Part shown: piece after piece, positions 8,479 to 16,903 of the stretch
How the letters are laid out: every line of letters begins with the position of its first letter
Position numbering within the stretch: the stretch's first letter is position 1
Assembly: GCA_964520615.1 (NCBI GenBank)
Contig: CAZFNL010000046.1
Coordinates: 1-41,441, forward strand
Direction of reading: 5' to 3'
Source: JAMCUI01 sp964520615
Lineage (GTDB): Bacteria; Patescibacteriota; Microgenomatia; 2-02-FULL-39-11
Length of the DNA: 41,441 nt
Translations under genes and position numbers: made by a program
Notes under the pieces: generated by a model
The model's database searches: none
Told to the model about the DNA's origin: nothing
The model's input: the letters and a program-made list of their open reading frames with translations, nothing else

Positions 8479-10716
8479 TCAACCCAAATTTACGATTGTT
8501 TTCAATAATTCAGCAGACCAACGGTAGATATTGTGGCTTTTTATGTTTTCTCTCATTTTCCTCATGCGTCTTGTCTGTTCTACTTTCATCATCTGAAGAC
8601 CTACTTGCATGGAGTTAGCCACCTGTTCAGCATCATACGGATTAACTATTAATGCTTCTTTCAATTCTCGGGAAGCCCCGGCAAACTGGCTAAGTATCAA
8701 GACTCCTTTTTCATCATCTCTTGCTGCAATATATTCTTTTGCCACTAGATTCATACCGTCATGAAGAGATGTCACTAGGCATAGATCTGCTAGCTTGTAA
8801 TATTTATTTATTTCCTCATGACTGTGGTGTCTAGGGATATACAAAATGGGTTTCCATCTATTTGTCTTGAATTTATTGTTTATCCTGTCTACTTCCTGCT
8901 GAACTTCTTCTGCAAATTCCTGGTATCTCTTTATCCTACTTCGGCTGGGAGCTGCCAACTGTATAAACATGAATTGTCCTCTATAAGGAGTATATCTTTC
9001 CAAAAATATCTCAATAGCCTTTAGTCTCTCTAATATTCCTTTTGTATAATCTAATCTATCAACTCCTAGCCCGACATATTTTACCTGAATATCAAGATCT
9101 CTCATCATTTGTCTACTATCAAACTTACCTTGATTATTTTGGAATTCGCCTCCATTTGAAAATGCTATACTGATCGGGAAAGGTTTGACATAAGTCACAT
9201 GCCTATCACGTGTTATGGCAAATTGCTCCCAATCTATAAGCGATTCCAGTTCTCTACCGACTGTTTCTATAAAATTATTACAATGAAGCTGAGTATGAAA
9301 ACCGATGATATCAGATCCCAACACGCCATCCGCCAATTCTTTTCTCCAGGGACAGATACTGAATGACTCCGCATTCGGCCAGGGAATATGCCAAAAAAAG
9401 CCTATGGTCGCATCTGGCCTGCTACTTTTTATCATTCGCGGCAATAAAGCAAAATGATAATCCTGGACGAGAATAATCGGTCTGTGGAAATCTTTTATCT
9501 CCTCAAGTACCGTCTTAGCAAACTTACCGTTTACTTTCTGATACTGTTCCCAATCTTCTTTTCTGAAGATTGGCCTTGTATAAGCTATGTGGCACAATGG
9601 CCATATCCCTTCATTTGCAAAACCGTAATAGTAACCCTCCTCTTCCTTTGGAGTCAGCCAGACACGTCTTAATGTATATTTTGGCTCATCAGGCGGAACC
9701 ATAATTTTATTTTTCAGGTCTACAACCAACCTGTCGGCGTCACCGCTTCCATGCGCAATCCACATTCCTCCACAGGCTTCCATAATTGGCTCTATTGCTG
9801 TAGCCATACCACTTGCGGGAAAATAATAGCTTATTCTACCGCCATGTTTTGTATGAATATAAGGTTCTCGGTTGGAAACTACGAATATGGTTCTACCTTT
9901 TAACGTGTCTTTTACAAACTCTTTTAACCTTTCCGCTGTCCACGGAGAATCCAACTTCTCCAGTCTCATTCTAGCCTCCTCAGAAGCTGTTACTCTCGCT
10001 TCAATCAAACTGCGTCTTATATTTGTCACTTCCCTTACCAGTGGACTGAAAAAAAGGAAATTAGGCACATTAAAGGACTTTGCAGAAGTACTTAGATTGC
10101 CGGATCTTGCCGCTTTCAGAGTTTCCACCAGACTGATAATAGGAACATAAATTATCCATCTCAAAATAAGAAGGGTAGCCACAGATAATAATGATGCCTG
10201 AATAAAAAGTCTTATCAGGTTGTTTCGCCAAATCTCAGTCAGCCGGCTGTCTATGTAGCTTGCATTTTGCACTACCATAAGCGCACCAACGACACTATCA
10301 TTATCATGAAGCGGTATTGCAAAGACATACATTTTCTGATCCATAAACTTCACGAAGTCCCCGCTTGCTTTATCTTCATCCATGGCGTGAGCCGCTACCA
10401 GTTGTGATTGGGATATTTCTTTTGGTAATGTGGAAGTTACTGCTACTAAATTATCCTGGTTGTCGTATATAGCCAATCCGGCAAATCTTTCCTTATTAGC
10501 AAACCTCTCAACCACCTGTTGTAGGTATTTGTCAGATTTATTGATGAAATTAGGCTCTACAGTCTCCTTCAGGCTCTCTGCCAGAAGAGTAGTACGGTGC
10601 TGTAAATCTATCTTCAAGTTCTGCTCTTCGTTATCTACCTGCCTAACAGTGAATGCTACAACCAAGAGACTTATTATTACCACTATCAATGATACTGCTG
10701 CCAAAATCTGCTTCAT
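8479..10716 (-). CDS. otsA: Trehalose-6-phosphate synthase with N-terminal membrane sensor-like module
   Basis: The C-terminal part (about residues 275-745) is a complete GT20 synthase that makes trehalose-6-phosphate from a nucleotide-glucose and glucose-6-phosphate. Its motifs are SNREPYIHTKHGG, WIAHGSGDADR, HIPWPNAE, GVDRLDYTKGI and DGMNLVAKEYIAA. The first 270 residues are an extra module: a transmembrane helix at about 5-24, an extracytoplasmic domain of about 140 residues resembling a single Cache/PAS-type sensor, a second helix at about 167-192, and a short HAMP-like segment (SLVETLKAARSGNLS). Ordinary OtsA is about 470 aa, cytosolic and without this. The synthase is thus predicted to be membrane-tethered and possibly controlled by an external signal. 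otsB follows. Confidence 0.93.
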   Translation of the reverse strand: MKQILAAVSLIVVIISLLVVAFTVRQVDNEEQNLKIDLQHRTTLLAESLKETVEPNFINKSDKYLQQVVERFANKERFAGLAIYDNQDNLVAVTSTLPKEISQSQLVAAHAMDEDKASGDFVKFMDQKMYVFAIPLHDNDSVVGALMVVQNASYIDSRLTEIWRNNLIRLFIQASLLSVATLLILRWIIYVPIISLVETLKAARSGNLSTSAKSFNVPNFLFFSPLVREVTNIRRSLIEARVTASEEARMRLEKLDSPWTAERLKEFVKDTLKGRTIFVVSNREPYIHTKHGGRISYYFPASGMATAIEPIMEACGGMWIAHGSGDADRLVVDLKNKIMVPPDEPKYTLRRVWLTPKEEEGYYYGFANEGIWPLCHIAYTRPIFRKEDWEQYQKVNGKFAKTVLEEIKDFHRPIILVQDYHFALLPRMIKSSRPDATIGFFWHIPWPNAESFSICPWRKELADGVLGSDIIGFHTQLHCNNFIETVGRELESLIDWEQFAITRDRHVTYVKPFPISIAFSNGGEFQNNQGKFDSRQMMRDLDIQVKYVGLGVDRLDYTKGILERLKAIEIFLERYTPYRGQFMFIQLAAPSRSRIKRYQEFAEEVQQEVDRINNKFKTNRWKPILYIPRHHSHEEINKYYKLADLCLVTSLHDGMNLVAKEYIAARDDEKGVLILSQFAGASRELKEALIVNPYDAEQVANSMQVGLQMMKVEQTRRMRKMRENIKSHNIYRWSAELLKTIVNLG

Positions 10717-10726
10717 TGGGAACTAT

Positions 10727-10732
10727 ATTTTA
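10727..10732 (-). promoter_or_regulatory. -10 element of the otsA-otsB promoter
   Basis: TAAAAT on the minus strand ends 10 bases before the otsA ATG, so the predicted mRNA would start a few bases before, or at, the start codon. No convincing -35 or Shine-Dalgarno sequence is visible. Confidence 0.4.
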
Positions 10733-10824
10733 ACATGTCACAGAAAATGTTCCAAAAAAACACTTTATAGAGAAAATTTAAGCTGCTATGATAAAATAGT
10801 AATCCTCAATTTGAGTGAAAATAT

Positions 10825-11490
10825 ATGCCTAATTTTCAAAACAGCTTTAAGAACTTATTCAAAAAACTGCACGACAGAAAATCGGCATTGGATGTTATTG
10901 TCGCCACTTTGACAATACCGCTTATTATTACCGTCATTATCGCCAATATTATAAATATAGTCCACAACAACAATCCCAATACTATTGCTCCAACACCGGT
11001 AACACCAACCGCCACTACAATTCCTTCACAAACAAATATTCAGTATATTTATCCTACTGGCAGTTACGGCACACCGATGATAATCACAACTACTCCTCAA
11101 CCGTCAGTTACTCAAGTGATGTCCAACTCAGATTCCAATCCCTCCCCCACACCGGTCTGCAATGATACGCCACAACCTTTTACCATTCTTTTTCCAAAAG
11201 ATGGACAAACTGTTTCAGATGTTTCACCTGTTTGTCTAGTCATCCAACCAGTCGGTAGCGGTTACTGCACAACTCAGCTGTCATACAGCCTAAACAATAG
11301 TAACTTCTCACCATACCAATCAAGTGACAAAAGCATCTGTCTAAACTTACCATCAAATGAACAGGTAAAATTCCAAATGAAAACAAAAAGCGACGTCAGC
11401 GGGCTAACCCAGACTTATACTCTCAACTTTTATTACCAGGAAAATTCAGCTTCAGGGAGCGCTTCATTTACGCCAACTCCGGCCCCTTGA
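10825..11490 (+). CDS. Single-pass membrane protein with Thr/Pro-rich linker and extracellular domain
   Basis: I do not recognise the family. The 221-aa protein has a basic N-terminus (residues 1-20) and one transmembrane helix at about residues 30-50 (VATLTIPLIITVIIANI). A linker of about 60 residues rich in Thr, Pro, Ser and Asn follows. The predicted extracellular beta-rich domain (about 110-205) has four cysteines and ends in a Ser/Thr/Pro tail. This shape is common for cell-surface proteins in small-genome bacteria. It is transcribed divergently from otsA and convergently with the 39-aa membrane peptide at 11498. Confidence 0.65.
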   Translation: MPNFQNSFKNLFKKLHDRKSALDVIVATLTIPLIITVIIANIINIVHNNNPNTIAPTPVTPTATTIPSQTNIQYIYPTGSYGTPMIITTTPQPSVTQVMSNSDSNPSPTPVCNDTPQPFTILFPKDGQTVSDVSPVCLVIQPVGSGYCTTQLSYSLNNSNFSPYQSSDKSICLNLPSNEQVKFQMKTKSDVSGLTQTYTLNFYYQENSASGSASFTPTPAP

Positions 11491-11497
11491 TGAATTT

Positions 11498-11617
11498 TTA
11501 AACCCCGATAAAGGAAGCGTGGGAGAAAAAAACCAGGTATATAAAATAAATTAGTATCGCTCCCAACATAAGGAAAAGAAAAATTACTAGCTTAAAAATT
11601 CCGTTAAAGTTACTCAT
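11498..11617 (-). CDS. 39-residue single-helix membrane peptide
   Basis: A short open frame encodes MSNFNGIFKL, then about 24 hydrophobic residues forming one transmembrane helix (VIFLFLMLGAILIYFIYLVF), and ends in SHASFIGV. Its ATG overlaps the TGA of the upstream GT-C-like gene as ATGA, the usual arrangement for translational coupling. It has no recognisable relative. The position and composition support a real small gene, perhaps a subunit of the membrane protein encoded upstream, but evidence is limited to frame, overlap and hydrophobicity. Confidence 0.5.
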   Translation of the reverse strand: MSNFNGIFKLVIFLFLMLGAILIYFIYLVFFSHASFIGV

Positions 11618-13032
11618 AACTTTGCTTCTTTTATTCTTTCCATTTCTTTGCGGCAATTTTCAATCGCATTCAGGGATAATACTTTTTCTACCACCGGATC
11701 AAGCAATTGGTTGTGGTAGAAATCATATACAGCCGGCTTTGATAATTCCCTTGCGAAACTGTAAGAACAAAAATTGCCTGCTTTTGGATCAATAAATTTA
11801 ATATTTGGAAATTTCCCCAAGAGCGGGGCGAGTTGAGAAATAGTATATTCCTGGTTTATATAAGACGGCAACGGCAAACTTAAAACTACTTCAGATGAAG
11901 CTAGTATAGAAGTCAAATTAGTGAAATAGACTTTGGTCAATTTTGGTCTTTTCTCAAAAATTACTGAGTTTCGCCAAAGCATTATGTTTTGAAATGTAAA
12001 TATTAGAAGAACAATAAGTAAAATTATTTTTTTGGATATGCGTTTATCCTCCAAAAGGGCCTTAATAATAAGCACAAGAACCATGCAAAAGAAAAAAAGT
12101 GACGGATAGGCGTACCTCTCTGCCAATGCCTGTTTCAATCCAAACTGGTAACGGACAAATCCAGCCCATATATATGGATAGATAATTAACACGCCAAGAC
12201 TAAGAAATAAAAGCTTCGCCTCCCTTTTTATCTTTTTATTCTTTAGAAACCAAACTGCCAAAAGTAATATAAATAGAGCTGGGATAAAAGAAATAATAGT
12301 GGGAATTATCTGGAAATGCCGAGGCTCAAAACCCGGCAAGAAAAGACGCCCTATTACTCCTCTTGTTACCCCTGAAAAAACGAAAGCGGAATATAAAAGA
12401 AAATCTCTAAAAGGATTGTTCACTACAGGGATCACCTGCTTTGTCATACCAGAAACTACAGCCGGACCTGATAGAAAAGTGAGAATACCGGTTAGTATAT
12501 AAACCGTCTCGTATAAAAAGAGATTTCTCTTCTTACTACATTTATATATAAATGTAAGGAAAAAAAATACTATACCCGCACCGGCACCCAACCCGTATGT
12601 AAATCCGCCAAGTATAAGCATAAAAACGGAAAACCAGAAATATTTATTCTTTCCTTTTTGGACAAACCTGCACCACAAAAGAAACGCTGTTGCGACAAAG
12701 ATTGTGGAAAGTATCAGTCCTTGCAATGACCAAAGAATAGGTTCTGTATATGTAAGGTTGACCGAAAATAGAATGATTCCAACCAGGGAAAGAAATTTGC
12801 TTTTTGTCAGGAAATTTATGATATAAGCCAATAAAGCAACAGTCAGAAGATGCAAGATCACGGATACGGAAAAATAATAAATGAAATGCAGATTAAACAG
12901 GTGATATTCTATGTAAAACAAAAGATGGGTAATAGGTGCAAAATGCTCAGCATCAGGAATAAGAAGCCATGGCCAAAAAGGAGTGAAATGAAGCTGTATA
13001 AGATATCCGATATTATCCTGGAAGAAAAACAT
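11614..13032 (-). CDS. Polytopic GT-C-like membrane glycosyltransferase
   Basis: This 472-aa protein has about ten hydrophobic helices. It opens with FFFQDNIGYL, which resembles the acidic motif in the first periplasmic loop of GT-C enzymes (usually F.DD..yl). Further features are HFAPITHLLFYIEYHLF and the later loop AERYAYPSLFFFC, similar to motifs in PMT/TMTC-like proteins. In GT-C proteins a transmembrane helix normally precedes the acidic loop. Here an in-frame TGA stands only ten codons upstream, so that helix is absent. The start follows the Trm11-like stop by 5 bases with no clear ribosome binding site. Substrate unknown. Confidence 0.6.
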   Translation of the reverse strand: MFFFQDNIGYLIQLHFTPFWPWLLIPDAEHFAPITHLLFYIEYHLFNLHFIYYFSVSVILHLLTVALLAYIINFLTKSKFLSLVGIILFSVNLTYTEPILWSLQGLILSTIFVATAFLLWCRFVQKGKNKYFWFSVFMLILGGFTYGLGAGAGIVFFFLTFIYKCSKKRNLFLYETVYILTGILTFLSGPAVVSGMTKQVIPVVNNPFRDFLLYSAFVFSGVTRGVIGRLFLPGFEPRHFQIIPTIISFIPALFILLLAVWFLKNKKIKREAKLLFLSLGVLIIYPYIWAGFVRYQFGLKQALAERYAYPSLFFFCMVLVLIIKALLEDKRISKKIILLIVLLIFTFQNIMLWRNSVIFEKRPKLTKVYFTNLTSILASSEVVLSLPLPSYINQEYTISQLAPLLGKFPNIKFIDPKAGNFCSYSFARELSKPAVYDFYHNQLLDPVVEKVLSLNAIENCRKEMERIKEAKL

Positions 13033-13037
13033 AAATT

Positions 13038-14309
13038 CTATATTCTCTGGAACTTGATTATTTCACGCATGACAAAATCATATCTGTTGCCATATATTAT
13101 GGTATTTCTTTTTGTAATCTCTGGAAAAACTGTATTTCTATCCGGTTGGTCAAAAGCAATTTGTCTAAATCCCATTTTTTCAATTTTTCCAATGATATTC
13201 ATAAAACTGAAGATCCCTTTTTCCTCAAAAACTGGAAATATAAATACAACCGGACAGTCAGGCTTAAGCAACTTGTAAAACTGGCCAAAAGCAGAAAGAT
13301 AAAGCGGCTCAAGCTCCCTTATCACTCTCTCCGACTGAATTCTTTGTGGTTTACTATGAAGGGGCGGACCTAGAAAAGGCTCTGTGGCAATAAAATCAAC
13401 ACTTCCACCCGGTGTTGTCTTCAGTATATTTCTGACATCTGACTGAAATATATTTATATGATATTCATCCTTTTCCAACTTGCGGTATTTGTCAAACAAC
13501 CAGGATATATTTCTTTTGGTATCCCCTACAGCTTTACCGCTTACGTCAGAACCGATTATATTTTTATATCCTAGTATCAAACCCTCTTGAAGGATGGTTC
13601 CGCTGCCGCAAAAAGGATCTAACAGTAACTTAGATTTATCGGCGACTCCTGCAATATTTATCATCATTCTCGCCAGTTTAGGCGGCATTATACCTGAGCG
13701 CTTATCCTTTCCGGGACGGCCTATATCCCGAAAAGTAAAACTGCCAAACTCCTGCACAGCCAAAGTTTTACCAGCTAGTACTCTGTTTTTATCAAGAAGA
13801 AATACCAACTCCATTCCTTTATCAAGAAGATTGTTTTTAGCTACCGATACGCTTGACAGATTTCTTTCTTTTAATCTGACAAATCCTGCTTTTATTCCTT
13901 TTTCTCTCAAATTTTCTTTTATGGAGATATATAAAACTTTCAGTTTTTGCTCAAAAGACTCCAATAGTTTTTCTTCACAACCAAGCGGATATATACTTAT
14001 GCCGTAATGGATTTTTTTGAGCTTTTGGGGAATATATTTTTCAGTTAAGTTGGAATAAGAAATTATATTATCAAAATCGGCTTCGCTTACGTCCAAATTT
14101 ACTTCATCAAGCATTTCTCCCGCCTTTACCGTACCACCCAATTGTTTCACAAGCAGCAAAATATCCAATTTTTCAGGAGTAACAATAAGACATGCTTCTC
14201 TGGAGAAAGATTCGACTTTGTAATCATTAATATTTAGTTTTATAACGGAAAGCAATTCCGTAATTGACAGCACTGGGTTTCTACCGAGGATAAAAAAATA
14301 TCTGTGCAT
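13038..14309 (-). CDS. Trm11/TrmG10-like tRNA guanosine-N2 methyltransferase
   Basis: The C-terminal half (about residues 195-420) is a Rossmann SAM methyltransferase with motif I LLLDPFCGSGTILQEG, preceded by GIMPPKLARMMIN. The catalytic motif IV reads ATEPFLGPP where N2-guanine methylases usually have DPPY; this variant occurs in the Trm11-like group. The N-terminal 190 residues probably form a THUMP-like RNA-binding region. It most likely methylates a tRNA guanosine such as position 10. It begins 4 bases after hisE ends and may be read from the his operon transcript. The exact target nucleotide is inferred. Confidence 0.8.
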   Translation of the reverse strand: MHRYFFILGRNPVLSITELLSVIKLNINDYKVESFSREACLIVTPEKLDILLLVKQLGGTVKAGEMLDEVNLDVSEADFDNIISYSNLTEKYIPQKLKKIHYGISIYPLGCEEKLLESFEQKLKVLYISIKENLREKGIKAGFVRLKERNLSSVSVAKNNLLDKGMELVFLLDKNRVLAGKTLAVQEFGSFTFRDIGRPGKDKRSGIMPPKLARMMINIAGVADKSKLLLDPFCGSGTILQEGLILGYKNIIGSDVSGKAVGDTKRNISWLFDKYRKLEKDEYHINIFQSDVRNILKTTPGGSVDFIATEPFLGPPLHSKPQRIQSERVIRELEPLYLSAFGQFYKLLKPDCPVVFIFPVFEEKGIFSFMNIIGKIEKMGFRQIAFDQPDRNTVFPEITKRNTIIYGNRYDFVMREIIKFQRI

Positions 14310-14313
14310 TAAA

Positions 14314-14634
14314 TCATTTTCGGCGGGAAAATTTTTTCAGCCGAATTTCTTTCTTGCGTTCAGCCGCCCGCCTTGTAAGCTCCTTATATATATCATGAAC
14401 GGTTATACCTTTTGCTGCAAGAAATATCAATGACATAAAATACAAGTCTGCGGTTTCTTCAATAACCCTTTGCCTGTCGCGGCCTTTTCCGGCTATCACC
14501 AATTCCACTGCCTCCTCTCCGATTTTCTGCAACATTCTATCTTCCCCCTGACTGAATATTCCGGCAACTTTAGATTCTTCCGGATTCTCTTTTATCCTTT
14601 TCCTGATAATTGAATATAAGTCCAAAAGTCTCAT
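14314..14634 (-). CDS. hisE: Phosphoribosyl-ATP pyrophosphohydrolase HisE
   Basis: HisE hydrolyses PR-ATP to PR-AMP, the second step of histidine synthesis. The MazG-like helical fold is visible in EDRMLQKIGEEAVELVIAGK, which carries the Mg-binding Glu cluster, and EETADLYFMSLIFLAAKG. The length of 106 aa is normal for a stand-alone HisE; in many bacteria it is fused to HisI. Its ATG overlaps the hisI stop as ATGA. It is the last his gene of the operon. Confidence 0.95.
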   Translation of the reverse strand: MRLLDLYSIIRKRIKENPEESKVAGIFSQGEDRMLQKIGEEAVELVIAGKGRDRQRVIEETADLYFMSLIFLAAKGITVHDIYKELTRRAAERKKEIRLKKFSRRK

Positions 14635-14945
14635 AATTTCCTGAAAAAGCAGCTTTTGCTACCGGTATGGCATATTCCTTTACCGGCAACTTCCGCTTTA
14701 ATTAATAATGCATCATTGTCACAATCGGCAATAATTTCCCTGACTTTTAACTTGTTCCCTGAACTCCCACCTTTCATCCAAAGTCTTTTTTTAGTCCGGC
14801 TCCAGAAATACATATTCCCAGTTTTGATTGTCATTCTTAAAGAATCCTCGTTGCAATAACCCAGCATCAGAACTTTCCCTGATGATATTTCCTGAACGAT
14901 AACGGGTATTAAACCTCTATTTTTTTTAAAATTTAGTTCATCCAT
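14631..14945 (-). CDS. hisI: Phosphoribosyl-AMP cyclohydrolase HisI
   Basis: HisI opens the adenine ring of PR-AMP, the third step of the pathway. Motifs include VLMLGYCNEDSLRMTIKTG, MYFWSRTKKRLWMKG, the metal-binding DCDNDALL, and the zinc cysteines in GICHTGSKSCFF. The ATG at 14945 is preferred to an upstream TTG: it lies one base after the hisF stop and AGGA precedes it by 8 bases. That gives 104 aa, the core length of the family. The gene overlaps hisE. Confidence 0.95.
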   Translation of the reverse strand: MDELNFKKNRGLIPVIVQEISSGKVLMLGYCNEDSLRMTIKTGNMYFWSRTKKRLWMKGGSSGNKLKVREIIADCDNDALLIKAEVAGKGICHTGSKSCFFRKL

Positions 14946-14946
14946 G

Positions 14947-15705
14947 CTAAATCCTAATGGCAATATTTTTTTCTTTTAGATACTCCTTAACTCTGCCAAT
15001 GGTTAATTTTTTGAAATGAAAAAGTGAAGCGGCCAGTGCGGCATCAGCCCTGCCAGTAGTCAATATTTCTGCAAAGTCTTCAAGTTTCCCTGCCCCACCT
15101 GAAGCGATTATGGGTACATTAACTGCTTTGGCAACTGCCTGTGTAAGCTCTACGTTAAAACCTTCCTTCGTCCCGTCTGTGTCTATACTTGTCAAGAGTA
15201 TCTCACCTGCTCCCAATGAAACTGCTTTTTTCGCCCAATCTATTGCCGACATATTCGTATCTTCTCTCCCACCGTTTATGAAAACATTCCAGCGAGTCTT
15301 ATCTATTTTTCTAGCATCAAGAGAAAGCACCACACACTGGCTTCCAAACTCATTGGCACAATCGGAAATAAGATAGGGATTTCTGAAAGCTCCAGTATTA
15401 ACTGATACTTTATCCGCCCCTGACGACAAAATAAGACGCATGTCCTCCACGCTTCTTATACCCCCACCCACAGAAAAAGGTATTGTCACTTTGCAGGCTG
15501 TTCGTTTTACCACATCAAGCAATATACCCCTATTCTCAACGCTTGCTGTAATATCCAAAAATACCAGCTCATCAGCTCCTTGCCTATCATATTCTGCCGC
15601 AAGTCTCACCGGATCCCCAGCATCACGGAAAGTCTCAAATTTTATCCCTTTTACCACTTTCCCTTCAGTCATATCCAAACAGGGTATTATCCTTTTTGTC
15701 AACAT
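14947..15705 (-). CDS. hisF: Imidazole glycerol phosphate synthase cyclase subunit HisF
   Basis: HisF uses ammonia from HisH and PRFAR to make IGP and AICAR. The (beta/alpha)8 barrel shows TKRIIPCLDMTEGKVVKG with the first catalytic Asp, SVGGGIRSVEDM, the second catalytic Asp in LTSIDTDGTKEG, and PIIASGGAGKLEDF. The DTDGT signature favours HisF over HisA. The ATG at 15705 overlaps the end of hisH and starts at the universal MLTKRIIPCLD. The length of 252 aa is typical. hisA, which usually sits between hisH and hisF, is absent. Confidence 0.96.
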   Translation of the reverse strand: MLTKRIIPCLDMTEGKVVKGIKFETFRDAGDPVRLAAEYDRQGADELVFLDITASVENRGILLDVVKRTACKVTIPFSVGGGIRSVEDMRLILSSGADKVSVNTGAFRNPYLISDCANEFGSQCVVLSLDARKIDKTRWNVFINGGREDTNMSAIDWAKKAVSLGAGEILLTSIDTDGTKEGFNVELTQAVAKAVNVPIIASGGAGKLEDFAEILTTGRADAALAASLFHFKKLTIGRVKEYLKEKNIAIRI

Positions 15706-16313
15706 AATTTTGTCCAATTTTTTAATAATTGAAAACCTGCATCTGCGCTTTTTTCCGGATGAAATTGCACACCCAGAATATTTTCTTTCACGAAAATACT
15801 GCAGAATTCTCCGTAATAATCAGTTGTCGCCATAATTATCGTTTTATCCGCAGGCTCGCAATAATAACTGTTGATAAAATAAAAATAACTGTCCTCAGAA
15901 ATGTCATTAAATAATTTATTCATCATTCTTGATTCATTACTCATCAATTCCATTCTGTTCCATCCGATTTGAGGCGTTTTAATACCGGTATTATATTTCT
16001 TCACCTTTCCTTTAATAATATCCAGACATTTTATATTCCCTTCTTCACTCTCAGTTAAAAGTATTTGCATCCCCAGGCAAATCCCCAAAAAAGGCTTACC
16101 GGAAGAAATGGAGTCTGTAATCGGACCGACCAGCTTTCTGACAACCAGGTTTCTCATTGCTTGACCCGCGGCTCCATCTCCCGGGAAAACTAATCCGGAA
16201 GCCCTTTTTATAACATCTTTATCGCTGGATATTTCTGCAGGTACACCGAGTTTTTCCATCGCGTTTATTATGCTGCCGATATTTCCTAAACCATAATCAA
16301 CTACAACAATCAT
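15699..16313 (-). CDS. hisH: Imidazole glycerol phosphate synthase glutaminase subunit HisH
   Basis: HisH is the class I glutamine amidotransferase that feeds ammonia to HisF. The nucleophile Cys is in PFLGICLGMQILL, the catalytic His-x-Glu in VQFHPEKSADAG, and the N-terminal signature is VVVDYGLGNIGSI. It has 204 aa, a standard length. The start overlaps the hisB stop (ATGA) and the end overlaps the hisF start, which suggests coupled translation of the two subunits in equal amounts. Confidence 0.96.
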   Translation of the reverse strand: MIVVVDYGLGNIGSIINAMEKLGVPAEISSDKDVIKRASGLVFPGDGAAGQAMRNLVVRKLVGPITDSISSGKPFLGICLGMQILLTESEEGNIKCLDIIKGKVKKYNTGIKTPQIGWNRMELMSNESRMMNKLFNDISEDSYFYFINSYYCEPADKTIIMATTDYYGEFCSIFVKENILGVQFHPEKSADAGFQLLKNWTKLC

Positions 16314-16903
16314 AGTTTCCCCTTCGTTGAAGGAATTTTGTTTATAATCCTTTCGTCAATTTCGCACGCCATGCGGATAGCTCTTCCGGCCGCCTTAAAT
16401 ATCGCCTCAATTTTGTGGTGTTCATTCTCTCCGTTTTCGACTTTTATATAGAGATTCACTTTTGCGTTTTGAGCAAAAACGTCCCAAAAATGTCTTACCA
16501 GCTCGGTTGACAGATCCCCTACTTTTTCCCGGACAAAAAAGCACTCAAAACGGAAAGAGTATCTCCCGGCAAAATCTATGGTAGCTGTAGCAAGGGCTTC
16601 ATCCATCGGCAATATAAAAAATCCATACCGCTTTATACCCGTCTTTTTTCCTAATGCTTGGCAGAAAGACTGCCCCAACACAATTCCTACATCCTCAACC
16701 ACATGATGCTCATCGATATTAATATCGCCCTTTGCTTTAACTGACAAATCAAACAAACCGAGTTTGGCAAAAAGCTCAAGCATGTGGTTTAGAAAATTCA
16801 CTGGCGTCTGAATATTATATACGCCCGTTCCGTCAATATTTAATTTCACCTCAACATCCGTCTCGTTTGTTTTTCTGTTAATAACTGTTTCTCTGCTACT
16901 CAT
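16310..16903 (-). CDS. hisB: Imidazoleglycerol-phosphate dehydratase HisB (monofunctional)
   Basis: This enzyme converts IGP to imidazole acetol phosphate. The two metal-binding repeats are FLNHMLELFAKLGLFD with DEHHVVEDVGIVLGQ, and NEHHKIEAIFKAAGRAI. At 197 aa it contains only the dehydratase domain, unlike the bifunctional E. coli HisB. Histidinol phosphatase activity is therefore supplied by the PHP protein encoded just upstream. It overlaps both neighbours by 4 bases. Confidence 0.96.
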   Translation of the reverse strand: MSSRETVINRKTNETDVEVKLNIDGTGVYNIQTPVNFLNHMLELFAKLGLFDLSVKAKGDINIDEHHVVEDVGIVLGQSFCQALGKKTGIKRYGFFILPMDEALATATIDFAGRYSFRFECFFVREKVGDLSTELVRHFWDVFAQNAKVNLYIKVENGENEHHKIEAIFKAAGRAIRMACEIDERIINKIPSTKGKL

